Positions 1 to 9,183 of a stretch of 58,031 nt of DNA are shown piece by piece. The position numbers and the translations under genes are program-made. Position 1 is the stretch's first letter, and each line of letters opens with the position of its first letter. Source of the stretch: Vibrio qingdaonensis (GTDB lineage: Bacteria > Pseudomonadota > Gammaproteobacteria > Enterobacterales > Vibrionaceae); contig NZ_JAKRRY010000034.1 in assembly GCF_026191675.1 (NCBI RefSeq), forward strand, positions 1-58,031. The letters run 5' to 3'. Below the pieces are notes generated by a model. It was not told the origin of the DNA. It ran no database searches and was given only the letters and a program-made list of their open reading frames with translations.

Positions 1-3
1 TCA

Positions 4-588
4 TTAAGAGCCGTTTTCATTTTGAATTTTATGACATGAGCGAGAAGCACATTCAAGTACCGCTCCAGACGCTCGTTTCTTTTCCGTCAATAAAGGATAA
101 CCACAACCATCACAGTTGCCAACCACAGGCGGGTGGTTTACCGCAAACTTGCATTTAGGATAGGCATCGCAAGCGTAAAAAGCTTTACCAAATCGTGATT
201 TTCTCTCAATTAAGTGCCCTTTCCGGCACTCGGGACAAGAAACATCAGCAACACGATTCTGTTCATTATCTTCTGGTTTGTTGGGCGATTGAATAAAGTG
301 ACATTCAGGGTACCCGCTACAACCAATAAACATTCCGTAACGACCTTGGCGAAGCAATAGCTCACAACCACAGTCCGGGCATGACACCCCTAATGATTTA
401 ATGATATGGCCATCATTTTGATGCAGTGGCTTAATAAATTCACAGCTAGGGTAATCACTGCAACCTAGAAAAGGGCCGTGCTTACCATTCTTTAGCTGTA
501 ACGTACCGCGCTGGCATTGCGGACATGACTCTTTATCGAGTGCATGTTCATGAGCCGAAAACAGTTGATGATCAATTTTACCGCTCAT
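4..588 (-). CDS. yrdD: YrdD-family topoisomerase-type zinc-finger protein
   Basis: 194-residue cytosolic protein built of four zinc ribbons like those at the C-terminus of DNA topoisomerase I. The cysteine quartets are C22/C25/C43/C49, C70/C73/C90/C96, C118/C121/C140/C146 and C159/C162/C180/C185, with the repeated G-x-F-x-G/A-C-x-x-Y-P-x-C signature. There is no catalytic topoisomerase domain, so it presumably binds single-stranded DNA or RNA; the exact role is unknown. Length and sequence match E. coli YrdD (about 180 aa). It is last in the lysM-dprA-smg-yrdD run, 35 nt after smg. A purine-rich AGAAGAGAG precedes the ATG. The stop lies three bases from the window edge. Confidence 0.9.
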   Translation of the reverse strand: MSGKIDHQLFSAHEHALDKESCPQCQRGTLQLKNGKHGPFLGCSDYPSCEFIKPLHQNDGHIIKSLGVSCPDCGCELLLRQGRYGMFIGCSGYPECHFIQSPNKPEDNEQNRVADVSCPECRKGHLIERKSRFGKAFYACDAYPKCKFAVNHPPVVGNCDGCGYPLLTEKKRASGAVLECASRSCHKIQNENGS

Positions 589-623
589 GAAACTCTCTTC
601 TGTAAACGTTAGGGGGCAGGTTT

Positions 624-1100
624 CTAATGAACCATGCCTTGCTCAGTGGTGTAGATCAGCTCTTCCATCAGCGTATATTCATTTTCATTACCGGGAACAT
701 TGAACAATACCATTAAGATAATCCACTTCAGATCATCCAATTCAAATTCACTTGTTTCCAGTCCCATCACTCGATCTATCACCATCTCACGAGTTTCTGT
801 CGTCAAGACACCCACTTGCTCTAAAAACATCAAAAAGCCTCGGCTCTTAACGTCAATACGAGACATTTCTTTGGCGGTGTAGATACGAGTTGAAGTGGAT
901 GCACTCATCGAGATAGCAGAGTGCTTATCGGTATCTTGCAGTTCCGCTAAGTCTTCTAACCATTGCAGTGCTTTGTAAATATCTTTTTGCTGAAAGCCTG
1001 CTCGTAGCAATTCATCTTCCAGTTCGTCTTGGTCTACCTGTAGTTCCGCATCGCTATGGATATAGGTTTCAAACAGGTACATCAGTATGTCCATCATCAT
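624..1100 (-). CDS. smg: Smg family protein (DUF494)
   Basis: 158-residue acidic protein matching E. coli Smg along its length: N-terminal D-I-L-M-Y-L-F-E-T-Y-I-H, a central G-F-L-M-F-L-E-Q segment, and C-terminal E-F-E-L-D-D-L-K-W-I-I-L-M-V-L-F-N. The biochemical function is not established; the family is conserved next to dprA, topA-like and def/fmt genes. The start overlaps the dprA stop (ATGA-type overlap), so the two are probably translationally coupled, with GGGAGAGG inside dprA as ribosome binding site. Three ATGs occur in tandem at the start; the first is used here, but the true start could be one or two codons later. Confidence 0.92.
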   Translation of the reverse strand: MMMDILMYLFETYIHSDAELQVDQDELEDELLRAGFQQKDIYKALQWLEDLAELQDTDKHSAISMSASTSTRIYTAKEMSRIDVKSRGFLMFLEQVGVLTTETREMVIDRVMGLETSEFELDDLKWIILMVLFNVPGNENEYTLMEELIYTTEQGMVH

Positions 1101-2242
1101 AGCTTGCCTCTCCCACTAAGAATATAACCACCGGTAACGGCAACAATATGGCCAAGTAATTCAAGCTCAAGGAGCTGTTGCATGACCTCATGCACAGGAA
1201 TATGGGTCTTTTGAGCCAAAATATCAACAGGTGTCGGCTCTATTCCTACGTTAGCCAACAGTTCTGGATATGGCAATGCTTCTTTATCAGACACTTGCCT
1301 CTCAGGTGGTGAGTCAAAAAAACTCGGTTGATGATCTTTAGACCAATTTGTCAGCGATTCTATTTCATCCAACACATCCTTTGGTGATTGTACGAGACAA
1401 GCACCGTTTTTTATCAATGAGTGGCACCCGTTATGAAAAGGGTGTCGGATTGAGCCCGGAATAGCGAACACATCTCGGCCTTGCTCAGCAGCATATCGCG
1501 CTGTAATTAACGAGCCACTTTTTTCTGTTGCCTCAACCACAACAACACCAGCCGCCAAGCCACTAATAATACGATTTCGACGTGGGAAAAACTCCGGTCT
1601 CGGTTTGCTGTAAGGAGGGTGTTCGCTAATTAGTGCACCCTGCTCCTGAATTCGGCTCGCAAGCCCTTTATGTCGATGGGGATAAATATGTTCTAAACCA
1701 GAGCCCAATACCGCCACCGTTTTACCACCGGCATTCAACGCCCCCTGATGAGCGTGTCCATCCACACCCAGCGCCAAGCCACTCGTGACAACAAACCCTT
1801 GTTCAGAAAAAGTATGCGCATAACTCGATGCTGTCTCTAGCCCTTCTATTGTGGCATTGCGGCTGCCAACCATCGCAATTTGCGGAGCACTCAATACTTG
1901 TGGATGACCAATAACGAACAGTATCGGTGGATACCCCTTTGTTTCTTTAAGTAAAGCAGGGTAATGAGGGTTTATCGACAACAATATATGGTGGTATGGG
2001 CGATTCTGCCATTCTAAGCAAGCTTGCACGACGTTCGTGGCATCATGGCGAATAAAACGAATTTGTTTTTCTTTTAGACCAATGGCACGTAGCTGAAGTT
2101 CATCAAAATCAATCAGCGTTGAGGGTGCCGCAATCGCGCATAACTTATGAAACGTCACCGAACCAATACCCGGACACAAGGCCAACGTCAGCCATGCGGC
2201 TAGTTCGTCTTCTAACGATTTACGCTCAACCATCAGTGTCAT
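1097..2242 (-). CDS. dprA: DNA processing protein DprA
   Basis: 381 residues. DprA binds incoming single-stranded DNA in natural transformation and loads RecA on it. Visible order: N-terminal helical SAM-like region (about 1-75), Rossmann fold with V-G-S-R-N-A-T (about 125-131), G-L-A-L-G-V-D-G-H-A-H-Q-G-A, G-S-G-L-E-H-I-Y-P, and R-P-E-F-F-P-R-R-N-R-I-I-S-G-L, then a C-terminal winged helix (about 315-375) containing the P-V-D-I-L-A-Q-K-T start of the DprA_WH module. Its ATG shares one base with the lysM stop (TAATG), and its end overlaps smg. With comM further along, this suggests the competence DNA-processing machinery is intact. Confidence 0.95.
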   Translation of the reverse strand: MTLMVERKSLEDELAAWLTLALCPGIGSVTFHKLCAIAAPSTLIDFDELQLRAIGLKEKQIRFIRHDATNVVQACLEWQNRPYHHILLSINPHYPALLKETKGYPPILFVIGHPQVLSAPQIAMVGSRNATIEGLETASSYAHTFSEQGFVVTSGLALGVDGHAHQGALNAGGKTVAVLGSGLEHIYPHRHKGLASRIQEQGALISEHPPYSKPRPEFFPRRNRIISGLAAGVVVVEATEKSGSLITARYAAEQGRDVFAIPGSIRHPFHNGCHSLIKNGACLVQSPKDVLDEIESLTNWSKDHQPSFFDSPPERQVSDKEALPYPELLANVGIEPTPVDILAQKTHIPVHEVMQQLLELELLGHIVAVTGGYILSGRGKL

Positions 2243-3306
2243 TACCGTTCTGGCGCTTCAATGATTGCCATCATTGATACTGGTTCTGTCGATGTCGTGA
2301 TCACGGCGATACTAAAATGCGCATACGGACGAATCACCATCAATTGCCCAATTTCAACTTTAGGGAATGTGGATACCTTGGTGGCTTTGGTGAGTCCTTT
2401 CTCCCCTGATGAAAAGCGAAAATCTTCCGAACGCCGCTTGATAAGGTAAGTACTTCCCTGCTTCACGCTATCCAATACACCCACATTTAGCACCACTGTC
2501 TGTCCTTGCACGGCATAGTTCAACGAATTTAGCGAACCTAGAAGCTGAACTGGCTTAGACGTAATATCAGGTCCAGGTTGAGGATAAAAACTGGCGGCTA
2601 GAGACATATCCTGATGGACGCTAAACGGAATAACGAGATCACCTTTTTTAAGCTCTCTTTTAAGGCTGGTTATCATTAACGTCGTCATTCCCTCTTTCTG
2701 ATCAACGGTATGGGCTTCCGCCAATAGGCGAATTTCCGTCATTTCAGCCTTCTCATCGCTCGATATATACGCTTTGCCAACCCGATAAATCCCCCACTCA
2801 CGCTCTGCCCCTTCATATTGAATGTAGAGCTCATCACGATCCGTCACATAGTCCAGGCCACGACTTGACCCAGCAACAACCGGGAATGTCTCTAATCGAG
2901 AGGATTCGACAAGCCCTTCTTTTTCTAGATAACGAGTCACCGTAGCGCGCTCCGCGCCCGAAATGGCAACTTTTTGGTTAATACGAATACGAGGTGATAA
3001 CTTTTCAAAGGCCTTCTTTGTCAGACGAGGCTTGCCATCAATCCAGATGAGCGAGAGTCGATCGCCAGGGTAGATGAGGTGTGGGTTATCGATGTGCTGG
3101 TTTTGCCCCCAAAGTTCAGGCCATCGCCATGGTGACTGTAGATATAATGTAGAGATGTCCCACAACGTATCTCCTGCCACAACCACATAAGACCTAGGGA
3201 CATTAGGTTTGATCTTTAATTCATCGGAATCCACAGGAAAGCAAAGAAATACAGAGAGTGTGAGCAGAATAAAATGCCACTTCGATCTCAATATTTGTTG
3301 TTTCAT
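2242..3306 (-). CDS. LysM-domain envelope protein
   Basis: About 354 residues. A hydrophobic N-terminal segment (I-L-L-T-L-S-V-F-L-C-F) acts as signal peptide or anchor, so the protein is exported. It is followed by a LysM peptidoglycan-binding motif (V-V-A-G-D-T-L-W-D-I-S ... H-L-I-Y-P-G-D-R-L-S-L-I-W). The remaining 250 residues are rich in short beta-like segments and have no motif I recognise. It resembles the LysM protein encoded beside dprA in vibrios and pseudomonads, probably a cell-wall maintenance factor. In-frame ATGs occur at 3333, 3315 and 3306; AAGGGA lies nine bases before 3306, so I chose that. It is divergent from def, leaving about 115 bp for two promoters. Confidence 0.85.
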   Translation of the reverse strand: MKQQILRSKWHFILLTLSVFLCFPVDSDELKIKPNVPRSYVVVAGDTLWDISTLYLQSPWRWPELWGQNQHIDNPHLIYPGDRLSLIWIDGKPRLTKKAFEKLSPRIRINQKVAISGAERATVTRYLEKEGLVESSRLETFPVVAGSSRGLDYVTDRDELYIQYEGAEREWGIYRVGKAYISSDEKAEMTEIRLLAEAHTVDQKEGMTTLMITSLKRELKKGDLVIPFSVHQDMSLAASFYPQPGPDITSKPVQLLGSLNSLNYAVQGQTVVLNVGVLDSVKQGSTYLIKRRSEDFRFSSGEKGLTKATKVSTFPKVEIGQLMVIRPYAHFSIAVITTSTEPVSMMAIIEAPER

Positions 3307-3421
3307 CGTCAGCATTCCCTTGCTTTGTTTCATGGGATGCTGTCATTTAGGTGCGAAAATGTCTAGAATTGAACCAACGAAGTCCGTGCCTATTCGGCAC
3401 AGTTCAATATTTTGAGTGTAT

Positions 3422-3931
3422 ATGTCTGTATTACAAGTATTAACTTTCCCGGATGAGCGCCTAAGAACAGTCGCAAAGCCTGTCACTGAAGTCACTCCGG
3501 AGATTCAAAAAGTCGTTGATGACATGATTGAAACCATGTACGACGAAGAAGGAATTGGTCTTGCGGCAACGCAAGTAGACTTCCACCAGCGTATTGTTGT
3601 GATCGATATTTCCGACACACGCGATGAACCGATGGTCCTTATCAATCCAGAAATCACCGAAAAACGCGGTGAAGACGGTATTGAAGAGGGTTGCTTGTCC
3701 GTGCCTGGCGCACGCGCACTCGTTGCTCGCGCAGCAGAAGTCAGCGTCACTGCGCTTAACCGCGATGGTGAAGCGTTCTCCTTTGAAGCCGATGACTTAC
3801 TCGCCATTTGTGTTCAGCACGAATTGGACCATTTAGAGGGCAAACTTTTTGTCGATTATCTTTCCCCTCTAAAGCGTAAGCGTATCAAAGATAAATTAGA
3901 AAAGATTCAGCGCTTCAACGCGAAACAATAA
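3422..3931 (+). CDS. def: Peptide deformylase
   Basis: 169 residues. Removes the N-formyl group from nascent proteins using a metal (Fe2+). All three motifs are present: G-I-G-L-A-A-T-Q (45-51), E-G-C-L-S-V-P with metal ligand C91, and H-E-L-D-H-L-E-G with H133, E134 and H137. The first in-frame start is a GTG at 3416, but the protein beginning at ATG 3422 aligns exactly with E. coli Def, and GAG sits five bases upstream. First gene of the def-fmt-rsmB-trkA-trkH run; def and fmt act on the two ends of the same formylation cycle. Confidence 0.98.
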   Translation: MSVLQVLTFPDERLRTVAKPVTEVTPEIQKVVDDMIETMYDEEGIGLAATQVDFHQRIVVIDISDTRDEPMVLINPEITEKRGEDGIEEGCLSVPGARALVARAAEVSVTALNRDGEAFSFEADDLLAICVQHELDHLEGKLFVDYLSPLKRKRIKDKLEKIQRFNAKQ

Positions 3932-3950
3932 TAACTTAAGTGAGGTTTCT

Positions 3951-4898
3951 GTGAGCCAATCATTACGCATTGTGTTTGCCGGTACTCCAGACTTCGCCGC
4001 CCGTCACTTGGCGGCGTTATTGTCTTCGGAGCACGACATTATTGCCGTTTACACCCAACCAGATCGACCGGCGGGGCGCGGCAAAAAGCTAACCGCTAGC
4101 CCAGTAAAAACGATGGCGATTGAGCATGATATTCCTGTCTACCAGCCAGTGAATTTTAAATCAGATGAAGCCAAACAAACGCTGAAAGATTTGAATGCCG
4201 ATCTTATGATCGTCGTTGCGTATGGTTTATTGCTCCCACAAGCAGTCCTTGATACCCCTAAATTGGGTTGCATCAATGTTCACGGTTCTATTTTGCCTCG
4301 CTGGCGTGGCGCAGCGCCAATCCAGCGCTCTATTTGGGCGGGCGATGCAGAAACAGGCGTGACTATCATGCAGATGGATATCGGTCTTGATACTGGTGAC
4401 ATGCTAAAAATCGCGACACTTCCTATCGAAGCCACCGACACTAGTGCCACTATGTATGACAAGCTCGCCGAGCTAGGTCCGCAGGCTTTAGTTGACTGCT
4501 TAGGTGACATTGCTGCTGGCAATACAAAACCAGTAAAGCAAGACGACGAGCAAGCCAATTACGCCAGTAAGTTGAGCAAAGACGAAGCGAAGATTGACTG
4601 GTCGCTAGACGCGGAGTTTATCGAGCGCTGCGTGCGAGCCTTTAACCCGTGGCCAATGAGTTTCTTCTCGGTGGAAGAGAACAACATCAAAGTTTGGCAA
4701 TCTCGTGTCGAGGCAAGTACGACAGAAATGGCAGTAGGCACTATCCTTAAGGCTGATAAAACAGGAATTTACATTGCTACTGGAAAGGGCACCTTAGTTC
4801 TGGAGCAGATCCAGATCCCAGGAAAGAAAGCCATGCCGGTCAGTGATGTACTAAACTCCAAAGCCAGCTGGTTTGAAGTCGGCAGTATCCTAGGTTAA
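3951..4898 (+). CDS. fmt: Methionyl-tRNA formyltransferase
   Basis: 315 residues, the same length as E. coli Fmt. Transfers a formyl group from 10-formyl-tetrahydrofolate to initiator Met-tRNA. The N-terminal catalytic domain carries N109 and H111 in I-N-V-H-G-S-I-L-P-R-W-R-G and D147 in G-L-D-T-G-D; the R-G-K-K-L loop (43-47) is the tRNA-specific insertion; the C-terminal beta-barrel begins near residue 205. It starts with GTG, preceded by TGAGG at good spacing, 19 nt after def. Confidence 0.98.
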   Translation: MSQSLRIVFAGTPDFAARHLAALLSSEHDIIAVYTQPDRPAGRGKKLTASPVKTMAIEHDIPVYQPVNFKSDEAKQTLKDLNADLMIVVAYGLLLPQAVLDTPKLGCINVHGSILPRWRGAAPIQRSIWAGDAETGVTIMQMDIGLDTGDMLKIATLPIEATDTSATMYDKLAELGPQALVDCLGDIAAGNTKPVKQDDEQANYASKLSKDEAKIDWSLDAEFIERCVRAFNPWPMSFFSVEENNIKVWQSRVEASTTEMAVGTILKADKTGIYIATGKGTLVLEQIQIPGKKAMPVSDVLNSKASWFEVGSILG

Positions 4899-4921
4899 CG
4901 ATACTCCCTACATACAATCTT

Positions 4922-4951
4922 TAGGGCCAGTACTGACCAGTGCAGGCCCTA
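4922..4951 (+). terminator. Hairpin between fmt and rsmB, possible partial terminator
   Basis: TAGGGCC and GGCCCTA can pair around a 16-base loop, followed by a T-rich GTTTGTTTT. The stem is short and the T tract interrupted, so it may only attenuate read-through from def-fmt into rsmB. Confidence 0.4.
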
Positions 4952-4988
4952 GTTTGTTTTAATAACAACACAATTTTAGGTAACTAAC

Positions 4989-6266
4989 ATGAACGTTCGC
5001 GCTGTTGCGGCCAACATCCTGTTTCAAGTGGTTGATAAAGGTCAATCCCTATCCAATGCGCTTCCTGCCGGTCAACAGCAGGTCAAACCACGTGACCAAG
5101 CTTTACTGCAAGAAATTTGTTTTGGCGCCCTGCGAATCCTACCTCGCTTGGAATCCATTGCTTCTGAACTCATGGAAAAACCGCTTAAAGGCAAACAGCG
5201 TGTTTTTCATCACCTGATCCTTGTTGGCATTTACCAAATTGGCAATATGCGCATCCCAGCACACGCCGCAGTAGGTGAAACGGTTGAAGCAACGAAAACG
5301 CTAAAAGGCCCGAAATTGCGTGGACTCATCAATGCGGTATTGCGAAATTATCAACGTAATCAAGAACAGCTCGATGAAATATCCATGAGTCACAATGCCG
5401 GTAAATATGGTCACCCAGGCTGGCTGCTAAAACTGCTCCAAAATAGTTACCCAGAGCAGTGGGCGGATATTCTAGAAGCGAACAACACCAAAGCACCGAT
5501 GTGGTTACGTGTTAATCACCAGCATCACACAAGAGATGAATACTTAGAACTGCTCAAAAATGAAGGCATTGATTGCACAGCACACTCAGAAGCGCAAGAT
5601 GCTCTAAAATTGGCCGCACCTTGCGACGTCAACAACTTGCCAGGCTTTGATAAAGGCTGGGTATCGGTACAAGATGCCGCAGCGCAACTCTCTCTTAATT
5701 ATCTCCAGCCTCAAGATGGTGAGTTAATTCTAGATTGCTGCGCCGCGCCAGGTGGCAAAACGGCTCATATTCTTGAGCGCACAACAGGCAGCAAAGTCGT
5801 TGCCATTGATTGTGATGAAACTCGCCTAAAGCGCGTTCACGACAACCTGCAGCGTTTACAACTTCAAGCGACCGTCGTTTGTGGTGATGCAAGAACACCG
5901 CAAGAGTGGTGGCAAGGTGAACAATTCGACCGCATCTTGTTGGATGCGCCTTGCTCTGCAACGGGCGTTATTCGTCGCCACCCTGATATCAAATGGCTGC
6001 GTCGAGCTGAAGACATTGCGGCTCTTGCTGAGCTGCAACGTGAAATATTTGATGCAATGTGGCAACAGCTCAAAACTGGCGGCACCATGGTGTACGCAAC
6101 ATGCTCAATTACACCGCAAGAAAACGTAGAACAAGTGAAAGCATTCTTGGCGCGAACCAGCAATGCCCAGCTAGTAGATTCAGATATCAACCACCCAGGA
6201 CGTCAGATTTTGCCTGGAGAAGAAGATATGGATGGCTTCTATTACGCAGTATTAAAAAAAGCATAG
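4989..6266 (+). CDS. rsmB: 16S rRNA m5C967 methyltransferase RsmB
   Basis: 425 residues. SAM-dependent methyltransferase that modifies C967 of 16S rRNA. An N-terminal NusB-like RNA-binding domain (about 1-140) is followed by a Rossmann methyltransferase domain: SAM-binding D-C-C-A-A-P-G-G-K-T-A-H near 253, then the two cysteines of the m5C mechanism in D-A-P-C-S-A-T-G and Y-A-T-C-S-I-T. Full length compared with E. coli Sun/RsmB (429 aa). AGG-containing leader before the ATG. Order def-fmt-rsmB-trkA is the conserved enterobacterial and vibrio order. Confidence 0.97.
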   Translation: MNVRAVAANILFQVVDKGQSLSNALPAGQQQVKPRDQALLQEICFGALRILPRLESIASELMEKPLKGKQRVFHHLILVGIYQIGNMRIPAHAAVGETVEATKTLKGPKLRGLINAVLRNYQRNQEQLDEISMSHNAGKYGHPGWLLKLLQNSYPEQWADILEANNTKAPMWLRVNHQHHTRDEYLELLKNEGIDCTAHSEAQDALKLAAPCDVNNLPGFDKGWVSVQDAAAQLSLNYLQPQDGELILDCCAAPGGKTAHILERTTGSKVVAIDCDETRLKRVHDNLQRLQLQATVVCGDARTPQEWWQGEQFDRILLDAPCSATGVIRRHPDIKWLRRAEDIAALAELQREIFDAMWQQLKTGGTMVYATCSITPQENVEQVKAFLARTSNAQLVDSDINHPGRQILPGEEDMDGFYYAVLKKA

Positions 6267-6333
6267 AATGCTAAGGTATTGATAGTTATTCTAGCGACTC
6301 GTTGAGTCGACATAATCAAAAGAGCGAAACGTT

Positions 6334-7710
6334 ATGAAAATCATCATTCTTGGTGCAGGGCAAGTCGGTGGCACACTCGCAGAAAACCTCGTGGGTGAAA
6401 ACAATGATATTACCATTGTAGATAAAAACAGTGACCGTCTGCGTGAACTACAAGATAAGTATGATTTACGGGTAGTCAACGGCTATGCGAGCCACCCCGA
6501 CGTATTGCGTGAAGCTGGAGCTCAAGATGCCGATATGTTGGTTGCCGTCACCAATATGGACGAAACCAATATGGCAGCCTGTCAGGTGGCGTTTTCGCTC
6601 TTTAACACCCCAAACCGTGTCGCTCGTATTCGCTCACGTGAGTATCTCATTGAAAAAGAAACGCTGTTTAATTCAGGGGCAGTACCCGTTGACCACTTAA
6701 TTGCGCCAGAAGAGTTGGTCACCAGTTATATCGAACGCTTAATTCAATATCCCGGCGCGCTGCAAGTGGTCAGTTTTGCCGATGAGAAGGTCAGCCTAGT
6801 GGCGGTGAAGGCCTACTATGGCGGTCCACTGGTAGGCAATGCCCTATCAACATTGCGTGAACACATGCCGCACATCGACACGCGAGTCGCTGCCATCTTT
6901 CGACAAGGTCGCCCTATTCGCCCCCAAGGCACCACCATTATTGAAGCTGATGACGAGGTGTTTTTTGTTGCGGCCAGTAACCATATTCGTTCGGTCATGA
7001 GTGAGCTTCAACGCCTCGAAAAACCTTATCGTCGCATCATGATTGTTGGTGGGGGTAATATCGGTTCAAGCCTGTCGAAACGCCTAGAACAAAACTACAG
7101 CGTTAAGCTCATCGAACGCAGTTATCAACGAGCTGAGAAGCTTTCTGAGCAACTCGAAAACACCATCGTGTTCTGCGGTGACGCGGCGGATCAAGAATTA
7201 CTTGCCGAAGAAAATATCGACCAAGTAGACGTCTTTATTGCGCTAACCAATGAAGATGAAACTAACATCATGTCTGCAATGTTAGCGAAAAAGATGGGCG
7301 CTAAAAAAGTGATGGTGCTTATTCAACGAGGCGCGTACGTTGATCTCGTTCAAGGTGGCACCATTGACGTAGCAATATCACCCCAGCAAGCCACTATTTC
7401 CGCGCTGCTAACCCATGTAAGACGTGCTGACATCGTTAATGTATCGTCATTAAGACGCGGCGCTGCTGAAGCCATTGAAGCCGTCGCTCGTGGTGATGAA
7501 ACCACATCCAAAGTGGTAGGCAAAGCCATTGGTGAGATCAAGTTACCACCAGGCACCACCATTGGCGCTATTGTCCGTGGCGAAGAAGTGCTGATTGCTC
7601 ACGATCGTACCGTCATTGAGCAAGATGACCACGTGGTCATGTTCCTTGTGGACAAAAAGTATGTTCCCGATGTAGAAGCACTATTCCAACCAAGTGCATT
7701 CTTCTTATAA
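6334..7710 (+). CDS. trkA: Trk system potassium uptake protein TrkA
   Basis: 458 residues, as in E. coli. Peripheral cytoplasmic gating subunit of the Trk K+ channel. It is a duplicated RCK protein: two NAD-binding Rossmann folds (G-A-G-Q-V-G-G near 7-13; G-G-G-N-I-G-S near 238-244), each followed by an RCK_C ligand-binding lobe (about 145-225 and 370-455). An inverted repeat CGACTC/GAGTCG (6295-6309) lies just upstream of the start. The gene for its membrane partner TrkH begins 9 nt downstream, so the complex is made from one transcript. Confidence 0.98.
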   Translation: MKIIILGAGQVGGTLAENLVGENNDITIVDKNSDRLRELQDKYDLRVVNGYASHPDVLREAGAQDADMLVAVTNMDETNMAACQVAFSLFNTPNRVARIRSREYLIEKETLFNSGAVPVDHLIAPEELVTSYIERLIQYPGALQVVSFADEKVSLVAVKAYYGGPLVGNALSTLREHMPHIDTRVAAIFRQGRPIRPQGTTIIEADDEVFFVAASNHIRSVMSELQRLEKPYRRIMIVGGGNIGSSLSKRLEQNYSVKLIERSYQRAEKLSEQLENTIVFCGDAADQELLAEENIDQVDVFIALTNEDETNIMSAMLAKKMGAKKVMVLIQRGAYVDLVQGGTIDVAISPQQATISALLTHVRRADIVNVSSLRRGAAEAIEAVARGDETTSKVVGKAIGEIKLPPGTTIGAIVRGEEVLIAHDRTVIEQDDHVVMFLVDKKYVPDVEALFQPSAFFL

Positions 7711-7719
7711 GGCACATTT

Positions 7720-9165
7720 ATGGTCAATGCTCGTCCAGTCGCGTTCGTTATTGGGTTAGTTCTTTCAAAACTGGCCCTATTTATGTACGTCCCGACATTA
7801 GTCGCCTTTTTCACGGGTACCGATGGTTTTCTTGATTTTGGCTTAGCGGTAGCAATTACCCATCTTGTGGCATTTTTATGCCTATCAATAGGTCGCACCA
7901 AGAATTTTCATCTAAGTGTGCGTGATATGTTCCTGATTACCAGCCTCGTCTGGATGATTACCAGCGCATTTGCCGCACTACCTTTTGTGTTCATCAACCA
8001 TATCAGCTTTACCGATGCGTACTTTGAAACCATGTCAGGCATTACTACGACAGGCTCAACCGTTCTCAGCGGGCTCGACAATATGGCACCAAGTATTTTG
8101 CTATGGCGTTCTATTTTGCAATGGCTTGGTGGTATTGGCTTTATTGTTATGGCGGTAGCGGTATTGCCGATGCTTAATGTCGGGGGAATGCGCTTATTCC
8201 AAACCGAATCGTCCGATTGGTCAGATAAAAGCAGCCCAAGAGCAAAAACCGTCGCAAAGAATATTGTCTTAGTCTATTTGGTATTGACCGCGCTGTGTCT
8301 GCTTGGATACCTAGCAACTGGAATGTCATTGTTTGATGGCATTAATCATGCCTTTACAACGCTGTCTACAGGAGGCTATTCCACCTCCGATGGTTCGATG
8401 AACCACTTCTCCAATGGTGCCCATTGGGTAGGCACCATTTTTATGTTTTTGGGTGGGTTGCCTTTCCTACTCTTTGTCTCTGCGCTCACTAAACGTAATC
8501 TTCGTGTCATCATCAATGACGCGCAAGTTCGCGGTTTCACCTATTTGTTCTTAGTATCCAGCACCATCGTTGCACTGTGGCTCATTATCAAAAACGATTA
8601 CGCATTGAGTGATGCGTTTCGAGTCGCGATGTTTAACATCGTCTCTGTCGTGACAACCACTGGCTTTGGTTTAGAAGACTTTACCGCGTGGGGAGCCTTA
8701 CCCAGCGTTATTTTTGTATTTATAATGATGGTAGGCGCTTGCTCTGGTTCTACGTCTGGTGGCATCAAAATATTCCGTATTCAGATTGCCATTACGCTCT
8801 TAAACAAACAGATGATGAAGCTTATCCATCCATCAGGTGTCTTCGTACAACGCTACAACCATCGCCCCGTCAATGATGATATTGTTCGCTCTGTTGTCGC
8901 GTTTGTATTGATGTTCTTTGTTACTATCATAGTGCTTGCAGCCTCACTGAGCGCGATGGGACTTGACCCAGTCACCAGCATTTCAGGGGCAATTACGGCC
9001 GTGGCTAACGTCGGGCCAGGAATGGGGACCATCATCGGCCCTACAGGTAATTTCTCATCACTGCCCGATGCCGCTAAATGGTTATTAAGTCTCGGCATGT
9101 TAATGGGACGCCTCGAGATTTTGACACTACTTGTGCTCTTTTTCCCTGCGTTTTGGCGTCGTTAA
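7720..9165 (+). CDS. trkH: Trk potassium channel subunit TrkH
   Basis: 481 residues (E. coli TrkH is 483). Inner-membrane K+ channel of the TrkH/Ktr superfamily, made of four M1-P-M2 repeats. Selectivity-loop glycines are seen in T-T-G-S-T near residue 109, S-T-G-G-Y, T-T-G-F-G and A-N-V-G-P-G. Pairs with TrkA encoded immediately upstream. It ends 18 nt from the convergent trhA stop, and I see no obvious hairpin terminator in that gap. Confidence 0.97.
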   Translation: MVNARPVAFVIGLVLSKLALFMYVPTLVAFFTGTDGFLDFGLAVAITHLVAFLCLSIGRTKNFHLSVRDMFLITSLVWMITSAFAALPFVFINHISFTDAYFETMSGITTTGSTVLSGLDNMAPSILLWRSILQWLGGIGFIVMAVAVLPMLNVGGMRLFQTESSDWSDKSSPRAKTVAKNIVLVYLVLTALCLLGYLATGMSLFDGINHAFTTLSTGGYSTSDGSMNHFSNGAHWVGTIFMFLGGLPFLLFVSALTKRNLRVIINDAQVRGFTYLFLVSSTIVALWLIIKNDYALSDAFRVAMFNIVSVVTTTGFGLEDFTAWGALPSVIFVFIMMVGACSGSTSGGIKIFRIQIAITLLNKQMMKLIHPSGVFVQRYNHRPVNDDIVRSVVAFVLMFFVTIIVLAASLSAMGLDPVTSISGAITAVANVGPGMGTIIGPTGNFSSLPDAAKWLLSLGMLMGRLEILTLLVLFFPAFWRR

Positions 9166-9183
9166 CATCGGTAACCTCATGAC